From Bacteroidota bacterium (GTDB lineage Bacteria; Bacteroidota; Bacteroidia; Chitinophagales; Chitinophagaceae), in assembly GCA_030706735.1 (NCBI GenBank), contig JAUZNZ010000005.1, positions 1 through 64,000 on the forward strand: a stretch of DNA of 64,000 bases, in the 5' to 3' direction. Positions within the stretch are counted from its first letter, which is position 1, and the number at the start of each line of letters is the position of its first letter. The translations under genes were made by a program, and so were the position numbers. Below are positions 8,538-17,492 of this stretch, piece after piece. Under the pieces are notes generated by a model that did not search any database, had not been told where the DNA came from, and saw only the letters and a list, made by a program, of their open reading frames with translations.

Positions 8538-9650
8538 ATGAACCGAATTGTCAGGCAATATGCGATCGGGTCCATGGCGATCTCATCCGTTCTATTGTCT
8601 TTTGCCATGGCGGGATGCAAGGACGGGGCCGGGGCTCCTGCCGAGCAAAAGCAGAAATACGTACTGCCCGATTCCCTCGCCAGGACCGTTGTGATCGACA
8701 GCGTTACGAATGCGAGGGTCGTCAATTCGATCACGCTGACGGGGAAGATCGCCTCGAATGATGATAATGTGGTGAAGATCTACCCATTGGTAAGCGGCAC
8801 CGTTCAGGACATCAAGGTGATGCTCGGGGATTATGTGCAAAAGGGACAGACCCTGGCCGTGATCAGGAGTTCCGAAATGGCCGGGTACAGCAATGATATC
8901 GTCACGGCCGAATCGAACCTTGCGGTGACGAAGAAGAACCTGGAGGCGACGCTCGATATGTACAAGAGCGGATTGGTGTCTGCGAGGGATTCCTTATCCG
9001 CCGTGGCGGCTTACGACCAGGCGAAGGCTGCGTTGGAGAAAGCCAGGAGAGTTATCCGGAACAATGGCGGGGGCATGAACGGGGAATATGCGGTGATCTC
9101 ACCGATCAACGGGTTCATCGTCGAGAAGCTGGCCACGAACAATATGGCGATCCGGTCGGACAACGGCAATAATCTGTTCACCATTTCCGATCTGAAGAAT
9201 GTGTGGGTACTGGCCAATGTCTATGAGTCCAGCATCCCGCTGATCAGGACGGGGGATAGCGTCAATGTCACTACCCTATCCTATCCGGGCAAGGTATTCC
9301 GGGGGAAAGTGGACAAGATCATGAACGTACTGGACCCGACGAACAAGGTCATGAAGGTACGTATCATGCTGCCGAATCCGGGCTATCTCCTGAAACCCGA
9401 AATGTTCGCCAATGTTACGCTGAACAATACGGAGAACAAGCGCATGCTATGTGTGCCCAGCAATGCCCTGATCTTCGATAACAGTCAATACTATGTATTG
9501 GTATATAAGAGCCCTTCCAATATTACGATCAGGCCCGTACAGGTATCGGGGACGGCGGGGGACAAAACGTATATCGCCAACGGTCTCTCGGAAGGCGAAA
9601 AGGTGATCGGATCACAGGCGCTATTGATCTATCAGGATCTGAACAGCTAG
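8538..9650 (+). CDS. Periplasmic adaptor (membrane fusion) lipoprotein of an RND efflux pump, CusB/CzcB-like
   Basis: This 370-residue protein links the inner-membrane RND pump to the outer-membrane duct. Its N-terminus has a lipobox-type end (FAMAGC, Cys27), so it is probably lipid-anchored. The order is a biotinyl-lipoyl-like half-motif near 80-110 (VSGTVQDIKVMLGDYVQKGQ), a helical hairpin at about 115-175, the second lipoyl half VISPINGFIVEKL near 180-200, then beta-barrel and membrane-proximal domains. These are HlyD/CusB features. No Met-rich N-terminal metal site like that of E. coli CusB is evident. The gene starts 15 bases after the TolC-like gene and ends 18 bases before the RND gene. 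Confidence 0.93.
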   Translation: MNRIVRQYAIGSMAISSVLLSFAMAGCKDGAGAPAEQKQKYVLPDSLARTVVIDSVTNARVVNSITLTGKIASNDDNVVKIYPLVSGTVQDIKVMLGDYVQKGQTLAVIRSSEMAGYSNDIVTAESNLAVTKKNLEATLDMYKSGLVSARDSLSAVAAYDQAKAALEKARRVIRNNGGGMNGEYAVISPINGFIVEKLATNNMAIRSDNGNNLFTISDLKNVWVLANVYESSIPLIRTGDSVNVTTLSYPGKVFRGKVDKIMNVLDPTNKVMKVRIMLPNPGYLLKPEMFANVTLNNTENKRMLCVPSNALIFDNSQYYVLVYKSPSNITIRPVQVSGTAGDKTYIANGLSEGEKVIGSQALLIYQDLNS

Positions 9651-9668
9651 TTCTTAAACAACATTCCG

Positions 9669-12600
9669 ATGAACAAAGTACTTAAAAGCATCCTGGCCTT
9701 TTCCCTCAAGAATAAATACTTCATTTTTTTCGCCACCCTGCTGCTCGCCATCTATGGCTTCTTCACATTCCAGAAAATGCCGATCGAGGCCTTCCCGGAT
9801 GTGACCAATACCGAGATCACGATCATCACGCAATGGCCCGGCCGGAGTGCGGAGGAAGTGGAAAAATTCGTGACGATCCCGATAGAGATCGCCATGAATC
9901 CCGTTCAAAAGAAGACCAGTCTCCGCTCCACCAGCATCTTCGGGCTTTCCGTGGTCAAGCTGATCTTCGAGGACGAGGTTGCCGACGGCTATGCCCGGAT
10001 GCAGGTGAACAACCTGCTGCCGAATGTGAACCTGCCGGAGAATATCAACCCCCAGGTGCAGCCGCCGACCGGACCCACGGGAGAGGTATACCGGTATACC
10101 CTGGAGAGCAGTTTTCGTAGTCCCAGGGAGCTGAAGACCTTGCAGGACTGGGTCGTGGACCGCGAATTGCGCTCGGTGGAAGGCATTGCCGACATTGTCA
10201 GCTTCGGGGGCATGGTCAAGACCTATGAGATCAGGGCCAATCCGCAGAAGCTGGTCGATCTGGGGATTACCCCGCTGGACGTCTACAATGCCGTCAATAA
10301 GAGCAATATCAATATCGGCGGCGACATCATCAACATCAACTCGCAGGCCTATGTGGTGCGCGGGATCGGATTGTTGAACGATATCAACGAGATCAAGAAC
10401 ATCATCGTCGAGAATATCAACGGCATACCCGTGCTGATCAAGGATATCGCAGACGTGGAGATCTCCAACCTGCCGCGGCTGGGCGAAGTGGGAAGGACGG
10501 ATGCCCTGATCGACAGCGCCGGACACCGGACGCTGCGGGACAACCCGGATGCCGTGGAAGGCATCGTGCTTATGAGAAAAGGCGAGAACCCTGACGCGGT
10601 GATCCGGGGGCTCAAGGAAAAGGTTGCCAGGCTGAATGACCACATCCTGCCTTCCGATACCCGGATCGTTCCGTTCTACAACCGAGAGGACCTGATCCAT
10701 TATGCCACCCACACGGTACTGCACAACCTTATCGAGGGCATCCTGCTGGTCACGCTGATCGTATCGTTGTTCATGTTCAACTGGAGAACGACGCTGATCG
10801 TATCCATTATCATCCCGCTCTCCCTTTTGTTCGCTTTTATTTGCCTGAACCTGATGGGCATGTCCGCCAACCTGCTTTCCCTGGGAGCGATCGACTTCGG
10901 GATCATCATCGATGGCGCGGTGGTGATGGTGGAAGGGTTGTTCGTCGTGCTGGACCATAAGGCGAAGGACAGTGGGATGTTGCGGTTCAACAAGCTGTCC
11001 AAGCTGGGCATGCTGCGCAAGCGGGGCGCCGAGCTGGGGAAAGCGATCTTCTTCACCAAGGTGATCATCATCACCGCCCTGTTGCCCATTTTCTCGTTTC
11101 AAAAAGTGGAAGGCAAGATGTTCTCTCCTCTCGCCTATACGCTGGGATTCGCGTTGCTTGGCGCGCTGATCTTCACCCTGACGCTGGTTCCCGTGCTGGT
11201 AAACGTCCTGCTCCGCAAGAACGTGAAGGAAAAGCATAACCCATTTGTCAGTTTCGTCACGTCCAGGATCCTTCAGGCCTTCCGCTTCGTTTTCCGGAAC
11301 AAGAGGGCCAGCCTGCTGGTGGCCTCGCTGGTGATCATCGCGGGTCTGTACTCCTTCAGGCTGCTGGGATCTGAATTCCTGCCGGAACTGAACGAAGGGT
11401 CGATTTGGGTTCGCGCCACGCTGCCCTACAGCATCTCGCTCGATACCTCCGTGGCGAAAGCCAACCAGATGCGGGCCATCATCATGCGATTTCCGCAGGT
11501 GAGGCGGGTCATGTCCCAGACCGGCCGCCCGGATGACGGGACGGACGTAGCCGGCTTTTATAACAACGAATTCGGCGTCTCCCTGTATCCGGAGGAGGAA
11601 TGGAGCCCGAGGATCAGCAAGGATGAGCTGATCGACCAAATGAACAAGGCTTTGTCGGTCGTACCCGGTGCGGAATTGAATTTTTCGCAGCCGATCATGG
11701 ATAACGTGGAGGAAGCGGTATCGGGCGTCAAGGGGTCGATCTGCGTAAAGATATTCGGAGATAACCTGGGGTATATGGAACAGCAGTGCAACAAGGTGTA
11801 TACCCTTTTAAAGGATGTCCGAGGCATCACCGACCTGGGCGTGATCAAGAATATCGGGCAGCCGGAACTGGACATCGACCTGGATCAAAGCCGGATGGCC
11901 TTGTATGGCGTCTCCACGGCCGATGCCAATGCGGTCATTGAAATGGCCATCGGTGGCAAGGCGGTGACGCAATTATATGAAGGCATCCGTAAATTCGATA
12001 TCCGCATCCGTTTCCCCGAGAATTTCCGCCGTTCCGAGGCCGATATCGGCGACCTGCTTGTGCCGACGCAGAGCGGTTCCAAGGTACCCATTCGGGAGAT
12101 CGCGACGATCACGCAAAAGACCGGGCCCTGCCTGATCTTCCGGGACGACAACGAGCGCTATTCCGCGGTCAAGTTCTCGGTGCGCGGAAGGGATATGGGA
12201 GGCACCATCAAGGAGGCGCAGGAGAAAGTGGAGCAGCAAGTTGCGTTGAAAAAGGGGTATTCGATGGTCTGGCAAGGCGACTTCGAGAACCAACAGCGCG
12301 CCTCCAAGCGACTCAGGGAAGTGGTGCCGATCAGTCTCCTGCTGATCTTCCTGCTGTTGTTCATCATGTTCGGGAACCTGAAGGACGCGGGGCTGGTATT
12401 CCTGAACGTACCCTGCGCGGTCGTAGGCGGCATCCTGGCGCTGCTGATGACCGGAACGAACTTCAGTATTTCTGCCGGCATCGGCTTCATCGCGCTGTTC
12501 GGTATCTGCATCCTGGAAGGAGTGCTCCTTATCACGGCATTCAAGCATAACCTGGAGCGCATACGGGGAACGGAGAGTCCGCTCTATACGTCGATCAAAC

Positions 12601-12851
12601 TGGGCGTGAACGACCTGATCCGGCCTGTGCTGATGACGGCCCTCATGGCGACCATCGGTTTGTTACCGGCTGCGGTGTCCACGGGTATCGGATCGGAAAG
12701 CTCGCGGCCGCTTGCCCGCGTCGTGATCGGCGGATTACTATGCGCGACGGCGTTCTCGCTGCTGATCTTTCCTTTGGCCTTCTTCCTGGCGTACCGGAAA
12801 GTCGATACCAAACACCAGGGCGAGGCCGATGAGAATAGCAAAATGAGCTAA
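9669..12851 (+). CDS. Heavy-metal efflux RND transporter (CusA/CzcA family)
   Basis: This 1060-residue inner-membrane proton/metal antiporter forms the pump of the tripartite system. Twelve membrane helices are expected, and the first (FFATLLLAIYGFFTFQ) is visible near 18-34. The HME-RND signature DFGIIIDGAVVMVEG in TM4 is near 410; its acidic residue is central to proton relay in the family. Two large periplasmic loops and the second half (NKRASLLVASLVIIAGLYSF) are complete. The motif identifies the heavy-metal branch rather than the drug branch (HAE), but separating Cu/Ag from Zn/Co/Cd is not safe from inspection. The final residues run into the next gene with only 8 bases between. Confidence 0.95.
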   Translation: MNKVLKSILAFSLKNKYFIFFATLLLAIYGFFTFQKMPIEAFPDVTNTEITIITQWPGRSAEEVEKFVTIPIEIAMNPVQKKTSLRSTSIFGLSVVKLIFEDEVADGYARMQVNNLLPNVNLPENINPQVQPPTGPTGEVYRYTLESSFRSPRELKTLQDWVVDRELRSVEGIADIVSFGGMVKTYEIRANPQKLVDLGITPLDVYNAVNKSNINIGGDIININSQAYVVRGIGLLNDINEIKNIIVENINGIPVLIKDIADVEISNLPRLGEVGRTDALIDSAGHRTLRDNPDAVEGIVLMRKGENPDAVIRGLKEKVARLNDHILPSDTRIVPFYNREDLIHYATHTVLHNLIEGILLVTLIVSLFMFNWRTTLIVSIIIPLSLLFAFICLNLMGMSANLLSLGAIDFGIIIDGAVVMVEGLFVVLDHKAKDSGMLRFNKLSKLGMLRKRGAELGKAIFFTKVIIITALLPIFSFQKVEGKMFSPLAYTLGFALLGALIFTLTLVPVLVNVLLRKNVKEKHNPFVSFVTSRILQAFRFVFRNKRASLLVASLVIIAGLYSFRLLGSEFLPELNEGSIWVRATLPYSISLDTSVAKANQMRAIIMRFPQVRRVMSQTGRPDDGTDVAGFYNNEFGVSLYPEEEWSPRISKDELIDQMNKALSVVPGAELNFSQPIMDNVEEAVSGVKGSICVKIFGDNLGYMEQQCNKVYTLLKDVRGITDLGVIKNIGQPELDIDLDQSRMALYGVSTADANAVIEMAIGGKAVTQLYEGIRKFDIRIRFPENFRRSEADIGDLLVPTQSGSKVPIREIATITQKTGPCLIFRDDNERYSAVKFSVRGRDMGGTIKEAQEKVEQQVALKKGYSMVWQGDFENQQRASKRLREVVPISLLLIFLLLFIMFGNLKDAGLVFLNVPCAVVGGILALLMTGTNFSISAGIGFIALFGICILEGVLLITAFKHNLERIRGTESPLYTSIKLGVNDLIRPVLMTALMATIGLLPAAVSTGIGSESSRPLARVVIGGLLCATAFSLLIFPLAFFLAYRKVDTKHQGEADENSKMS

Positions 12852-12859
12852 TATTGCAT

Positions 12860-13774
12860 ATGCTCAAACGAAAGCTGCTGACAGGCGTGATCCTTCTCTG
12901 CTCGCTTACCCATGTCGTTGCGCAGGATTTCTTTGAGCCTTCTTTGACGTATAACCCGGGGAGAGTACGCGGCGTCATCATCACGGAAGCCGTTGCGGGG
13001 ACGGTGATCACCGTGGGACTGAGTTATCTCTGGTACAAGAAATTCCCCCATAGCCGCTTTCATTTCTTCAATGACAACAATGAGTGGCTGAGCATGGATA
13101 AAGCGGGTCATGCGACCACGGCCTACAATATCGCCGCCATTCAAAGCGATCTCCTTCGCTGGGCGGGCGTCAAGCCGGGCATTTCCGCGTTGGCCGGGAC
13201 GCTGACCGGCCTGGGGTTCTTGACGATGATCGAGATCATGGACGGCCATTCGGTAAAATGGGGATTTTCCAAGGGGGATATGCTGGCCAATCTGGCCGGA
13301 TGCGCGCTGTTCGGAGGGCAGCAGCTCATGTGGGGAGAACAGCGGATCAGCCTTAAATTCTCCTATCATCAGACCCTGTTCGCCCAATACTATCCCGCCG
13401 AATTGGGCCGGAACCTTCCGCAACGGATGTTAAAGGATTACAATGGCCAGAGCTATTGGCTGTCCTTCAATATCGGATCCTTTCTGCCGGGGCGCAGCGA
13501 TTTTCCGAAATGGCTCAATCTTTCCGCGGGCTATGGCGCGGAAGGCATGCTCGGCGGCGTGACCAATCCCAGCACCGTGGATGGCAAGGCGGTGCCCTCT
13601 TTCACCCGGTACCGGCAGTTCTACTTTTCCTTCGATACGGATCTATACCGCGTCGACGGGTTGTCGCCCTTCGCCAGCACCCTGTTGAAGCTGAACCGGA
13701 CGCTCAAAATGCCGGCGCCGGCGCTGGAGTGGAATAAGATACAGGGATTGAATTGGCACTGGCTGTATTATTAA
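12860..13774 (+). CDS. DUF2279-like predicted periplasmic or membrane protein
   Basis: The product is 304 residues from the ATG at 12860; a TTG six bases earlier is less likely. An N-terminal signal peptide ends near VVAQ (residue about 20). The segment NDNNEWLSMDKAGHATTAYN resembles the core of the DUF2279/YfiM-type family. Hydrophobic stretches near 35-53 and 90-115 suggest membrane association. The gene starts 8 bases after the RND pump gene and is probably the last gene of that operon. Its role is unknown; being carried with a metal pump suggests an envelope function. The next promoter lies at 13801. Confidence 0.65.
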   Translation: MLKRKLLTGVILLCSLTHVVAQDFFEPSLTYNPGRVRGVIITEAVAGTVITVGLSYLWYKKFPHSRFHFFNDNNEWLSMDKAGHATTAYNIAAIQSDLLRWAGVKPGISALAGTLTGLGFLTMIEIMDGHSVKWGFSKGDMLANLAGCALFGGQQLMWGEQRISLKFSYHQTLFAQYYPAELGRNLPQRMLKDYNGQSYWLSFNIGSFLPGRSDFPKWLNLSAGYGAEGMLGGVTNPSTVDGKAVPSFTRYRQFYFSFDTDLYRVDGLSPFASTLLKLNRTLKMPAPALEWNKIQGLNWHWLYY

Positions 13775-13800
13775 GCAAATAAAACATCAAGGGCATTCGT

Positions 13801-13808
13801 TACTTTTG
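13801..13808 (+). promoter_or_regulatory. -7 element TACTTTTG
   Basis: TACTTTTG fits TAnnTTTG exactly and lies 21 bases before the ATG at 13830. It overlaps the alternative TTG start at 13806, which argues for the ATG as the true start. No matched -33 element was found. Confidence 0.5.
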
Positions 13809-13829
13809 TTCAACAGTAAACAAAACCCG

Positions 13830-14369
13830 ATGTCCATCGACACCAATCAGTTGATAATCGCCATTATTATCGCAGTCGCCCTGGCAGGAACCCTGGCTTA
13901 CCTGTTCTGGAGACAGAACAAGGAGGTTCAGAAAAGGGGAAAGCCAAAGAAAGAGGAGGAGGGGTCGAAGGGGCCGGCTCCGCGTCAATTGCAACTGCAG
14001 GCTTATGAGCGGCTGATCCTGCTCGTGGACCGCATTTCCATTCCCAACCTGATCCAACGGGCCAGTCATCCCGGCCTGGGGATAAGGGATATGCAGGCCT
14101 TGCTTACGCAGACCATCCGTCAGGAGTTCGAACACAATATCACTCAACAGATCTATGTAAGTCCCGAGGCCTGGGACGCGGTCAGGAATTTCAAGGAGCA
14201 GAACCTGCTTATCATCAATCAGGTGGCCAGCTTTCTCCCGGCGGAGGCCACCGGCATGGACCTCAACAAGCAGCTCCTGGACCTGCTTGTGCAGAATCCC
14301 AAGGCCAGCCTCCAGAATGTCGTATCAGACGCCCTGAGCTATGAGGCGAAGAAGCTGATGATCCCCTGA
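13830..14369 (+). CDS. Uncharacterised membrane-anchored protein upstream of the acyl-CoA mutase
   Basis: This 179-residue protein has one N-terminal membrane helix (about residues 7-28, IIAIIIAVALAGTLAYLFW) and then a basic, charged linker (QNKEVQKRGKPKKEEEG). A mainly helical cytoplasmic domain follows, with the segment LQAYERLILLVDRIS. I do not recognise the domain with certainty; similar proteins occur in Chitinophagaceae. It ends 24 bases before the mutase gene, so the two are probably co-transcribed. A scaffolding or regulatory link to the mutase is only a guess. Confidence 0.7.
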   Translation: MSIDTNQLIIAIIIAVALAGTLAYLFWRQNKEVQKRGKPKKEEEGSKGPAPRQLQLQAYERLILLVDRISIPNLIQRASHPGLGIRDMQALLTQTIRQEFEHNITQQIYVSPEAWDAVRNFKEQNLLIINQVASFLPAEATGMDLNKQLLDLLVQNPKASLQNVVSDALSYEAKKLMIP

Positions 14370-14393
14370 TCAGGACCAACCAATGCCATCACC

Positions 14394-15947
14394 ATGGGAA
14401 AAAAAATATTCACGGATAGCGGCATCGAGATCAGGGAAGTCTATACGAAGGGGGCTGTGGAGGCCGACCCGACGCTGCCCGGCGAGTTCCCGTTCACCCG
14501 GGGGATCCAGGCGGACATGTACCGGGGGAAGCCCTGGACCATGCGGCAGTATGCCGGATTCAGCACAGCCGAGGAAAGCAATAAGCGATACCATTATTTA
14601 CTGCAGCAGGGGGTCATGGGGTTGAGCGTAGCCTTCGACCTGCCGACCCAGATCGGCTATGACAGCGACCATGCGCTGGCCGAAGGCGAAGTGGGCAAGA
14701 CCGGGGTGGCGATCGACTCCCTGGAAGACATGCAAACGTTATTCGCCGGCATTAACCTGGAAGAGGTCTCCACGTCGATGACGATCAATGCGACGGGGTA
14801 TATCCTGCTGGCCTTTTATGCGGCGCTGGCCAGGCAACAGGGCGCCGACCTGAAAAAGATCAACGGCACGATACAAAACGATATCCTGAAAGAATATGCG
14901 GCGAGGGGAACCTATATCTACCCTCCAAAACCCTCGATGCGCATCATTACCGACATTTTCGAATGGTGCGGTCAGGAAATGCCGAAATGGAATACCATTT
15001 CGATCTCGGGATACCATATCCGCGAAGCGGGAAGTACGGCGGTACAGGAGATCGCCTTCACGCTGAGTAACGGTAAGGCTTATGTACAGGCGGCCCTGGA
15101 GAAGGGGATGGATATCGATCTGTTCGGCCGGCGGCTTTCCTTTTTCTTCAATGCGCACAATAACCTTTTCGAAGAGGTGGCCAAATTCCGGGCGGCGCGG
15201 GCGATGTGGGCCAGGATCATGAAGGATCTGGGAGCGAAGGACCCCCGGGCGATGATGTTACGATTCCATGCCCAGACGGGGGGCAGCACCCTCACGGCCC
15301 GGCAACCTTTGAATAATATTTCCCGGGTGACGGTACAGACCCTGGCGGCCGTCCTGGGCGGCACCCAATCCCTGCATACGAATGGATATGACGAGGCCCT
15401 GAGCCTGCCCACCGAGGAGGCCGCGCGTACGGCATTGCGCACGCAGCAGATCATCGCCTTCGAGAGCGGCGTGGCGGATACGGCCGACCCGCTGGCAGGG
15501 AGTTATTTTGTGGAGTCGCTGACCAGGCAGGTGGAAGAAGAAGCCTGGCAACTGATCGGCCGCATCGACGCCATGGGAGGCAGCGTCAGCGCCATTGAAC
15601 AAGGCTGGATCCAGGAAGAGATCGCGCGGAGCGCCTACGAATACCAGCGCCGGGTGGAGACGGGCGAAAAGATCATCGTCGGCGTCAATAAATTCCAGGT
15701 GGAGGAAGAGAGCGATATCCCGGTTTTCCGGATAGACGATTCGATCCGGCATGTGCAGATGGAAAAGCTGGCCGCTTTGAAAAGGCGACGGGATCCCGCC
15801 AAATGTGATTCCATCTTACAGGAGCTCAATGACAAAGCGGCCTCCGGGGAGAATATCATGCCCACCGTCCTGGCCGCCGTGGAACGATCATGCACGCTCG
15901 GCGAGATCGCCGATACGCTACGGGAAGTATTCGGCGAATACAAATAA
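14394..15947 (+). CDS. Methylmalonyl-CoA mutase-type acyl-CoA mutase, catalytic large subunit only
   Basis: The 517-residue product is the TIM-barrel catalytic domain of adenosylcobalamin-dependent acyl-CoA mutases. Visible family motifs include [20 protein letters not shown] near 25-45, [18 protein letters not shown] near 80-97, [18 protein letters not shown] near 290 and [20 protein letters not shown] near 330. The C-terminal B12-binding domain (DxHxxG) of single-chain mutases is absent; the chain ends with EVFGEYK. The length fits two-subunit enzymes, in which a small separate protein binds the cofactor. No such small subunit is in this window. The substrate could be methylmalonyl-, isobutyryl- or ethylmalonyl-CoA and is not decided here. 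Confidence 0.9.
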   Translation: MGKKIFTDSGIEIREVYTKGAVEADPTLPGEFPFTRGIQADMYRGKPWTMRQYAGFSTAEESNKRYHYLLQQGVMGLSVAFDLPTQIGYDSDHALAEGEVGKTGVAIDSLEDMQTLFAGINLEEVSTSMTINATGYILLAFYAALARQQGADLKKINGTIQNDILKEYAARGTYIYPPKPSMRIITDIFEWCGQEMPKWNTISISGYHIREAGSTAVQEIAFTLSNGKAYVQAALEKGMDIDLFGRRLSFFFNAHNNLFEEVAKFRAARAMWARIMKDLGAKDPRAMMLRFHAQTGGSTLTARQPLNNISRVTVQTLAAVLGGTQSLHTNGYDEALSLPTEEAARTALRTQQIIAFESGVADTADPLAGSYFVESLTRQVEEEAWQLIGRIDAMGGSVSAIEQGWIQEEIARSAYEYQRRVETGEKIIVGVNKFQVEEESDIPVFRIDDSIRHVQMEKLAALKRRRDPAKCDSILQELNDKAASGENIMPTVLAAVERSCTLGEIADTLREVFGEYK

Positions 15948-15948
15948 G

Positions 15949-16779
15949 CTAGACGGCGGTGAGCTCATCGGACTCGACCCAGGCCGCAATGCGGGGAGCC
16001 ACTTCGCCGGCTTCCGGTTCCTGGCTGACGAGCAGTTGATCGAGCTGCTCGTGCAGCTTCAGCAGGAGTTGACCGCTGGATTCCAGCTTGCCTTTCACTT
16101 CGGAGGCGCGAAGGACCTCTTTATCGAGGGAAGCCTGTAAACGGTCGACCGTGGCCTGCAGGCGATCGACGGTAGCCTGCAACCCGGTGATCTGGTCCTT
16201 TTGTTCGCGATCCTGCTGTTCCAATTGGTGATAGCTATTGATCCGCTGATCAAGTTGGTTCTGTAAAAAAGCCAGCTGGAGATTTTTTTCTGCCAGTTGA
16301 TCTTTTACAGCGGCCAGTTCGATGAGGTCTTCGCGGGTCGGGGGGAGCGGGTTAGCCGGTAAGGGTGTTGATTCCGGCGCGTTGGGGTCCCCGGCGCCCT
16401 TTTTGCGAAACTTATCCTGGAGATTCTCATATTTTTCTCTGAGGAGGCGGTGTTCTTCCTTGAGTTGGACAAACCTGGCCGTCGCCTGTTCGCGATCCTG
16501 TTCATATTTGTTTTTTAGCCAAAGGAGGCCTTTGTAGGCTTCGCTCGTGTTCTCCGGCAGGGATCCCATGGCTTCTCCGGTATCCGCCGGCATCGCCAGC
16601 AAATCGCCTTCGGTATAAACGCCCATGACCGGGTCATCCTGCCCGTTGTTCTTCCGGCGTTTCCGGTAATGAACATAGGTAGTGATCAGGGCAGCGACAG
16701 TGAATACCGGAAGGAATATCCATAATAAGATCCGAAGGAATTGACCCAACTCGTAGAGGTTAATGACCAGTAATTGCAT
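15949..16779 (-). CDS. Membrane-anchored coiled-coil protein of unknown function
   Basis: This is a 276-residue protein with one membrane helix near the N-terminus (about 12-36, FLRILLWIFLPVFTVAALIT), then a basic YRKRRKNN stretch. Long heptad-type helices rich in Glu, Gln and Leu fill about 85-255, for example QLAEKNLQLAFLQNQLDQR and repeated LQATVDRLQA units. It is likely an elongated cytoplasmic or periplasmic rod anchored in the inner membrane. No named family is recognised. The stop codon lies one base from the stop of the convergent mutase gene, with no room for a terminator between them. Confidence 0.75.
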   Translation of the reverse strand: MQLLVINLYELGQFLRILLWIFLPVFTVAALITTYVHYRKRRKNNGQDDPVMGVYTEGDLLAMPADTGEAMGSLPENTSEAYKGLLWLKNKYEQDREQATARFVQLKEEHRLLREKYENLQDKFRKKGAGDPNAPESTPLPANPLPPTREDLIELAAVKDQLAEKNLQLAFLQNQLDQRINSYHQLEQQDREQKDQITGLQATVDRLQATVDRLQASLDKEVLRASEVKGKLESSGQLLLKLHEQLDQLLVSQEPEAGEVAPRIAAWVESDELTAV

Positions 16780-17058
16780 GATCGAAAATTTTAAGTAAAA
16801 TTTCTATCATGATGACAGAGAGATATTTACAATGAGAAAAAAGATAGCGAATCTCGAATTCTACGACTTGTGGTCCGGGGAGGGATGTTCAGCTGATTGA
16901 GCAAGAATGATACCAAAACGGATCCGCATTCACGCCAAAAAAATATTCATTGACCGACACGGCCATGCCGGTTGCCGTTTACGTAAAACCGATCCGTGTT
17001 TGGGCAAATTAGCACATATTTGGTACTGAAAGAAGTTAATCATTAAAACAGCTATTTT

Positions 17059-17424
17059 ATGAATTGGAGTAAAAAAATGATCACTTGCGGCGCCTTCGTT
17101 GTGGCGTTTTTCTGTGTCAGCTCTGCCCAGGCGCAGATGGATACGGCAACCATGAGGCAGCGGCAGGAACAGAGGATGGAAAAGATGAAGACCGACCTCA
17201 ATCTTACGGCCGTACAGATGGATACGTTGAGAGCCGTTCAGCGGGATTACATGCCCCAGATGCGCGAGATCATGATGGATCAATCCGCTAGCCAGGAAGA
17301 CAGGAGGGCAAAGATGGCGCCCATACGGGAAGCCATGAACAAGAGGTTGGAGGCAGCATGGGGAGGCGACCTGTACAAGAAATACCAGGATTGGATGGCC
17401 GCCAATCGCCCCGGTCGTGGGTGA
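17059..17424 (+). CDS. Small secreted Spy/CpxP-like protein
   Basis: The 121-residue product has a signal peptide ending at AQAQ (about residue 24). The mature part is helical, Met- and Arg-rich, with an LNLTAVQMDTLRAVQRDY-type segment near 50-68 and SQEDRRAKMAPIREAMNKRL later. This layout resembles the LTxxQ-type periplasmic proteins (Spy, CpxP, DUF4890 group), which act as chaperones or stress sensors in other bacteria. The similarity is at the level of pattern, so function is inferred. It stands alone between a divergent coiled-coil gene and the convergent glnS. Confidence 0.7.
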   Translation: MNWSKKMITCGAFVVAFFCVSSAQAQMDTATMRQRQEQRMEKMKTDLNLTAVQMDTLRAVQRDYMPQMREIMMDQSASQEDRRAKMAPIREAMNKRLEAAWGGDLYKKYQDWMAANRPGRG

Positions 17425-17461
17425 GGCGAGAGCCGAAAGCGATCATTGTTACCTTGTGTAT

Positions 17462-17490
17462 AAAAAAGGAGGCCCGGCCTCCTTTTCCTT
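17462..17490. terminator. Bidirectional intrinsic terminator
   Basis: A 9-bp stem (aaaaggagg at 17464-17472 and its complement at 17478-17486) encloses a 5-base loop, with A-rich and T-rich flanks. It separates the Spy-like gene from the convergent glnS and could serve both. Confidence 0.8.
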
Positions 17491-17492
17491 TT

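Noticed and set aside
9654-11639. 661-residue open frame antisense to the RND pump gene
   Set aside because: It lies wholly opposite a well-supported gene, has low-complexity Arg/Asp/His/Gln-rich sequence and no domain features. GC-rich codon use keeps such frames open.
14394-15947. Acyl-CoA mutase truncated by frameshift
   Set aside because: The length and clean end match the separate large subunit of two-subunit mutases, so no mutation needs to be invoked.
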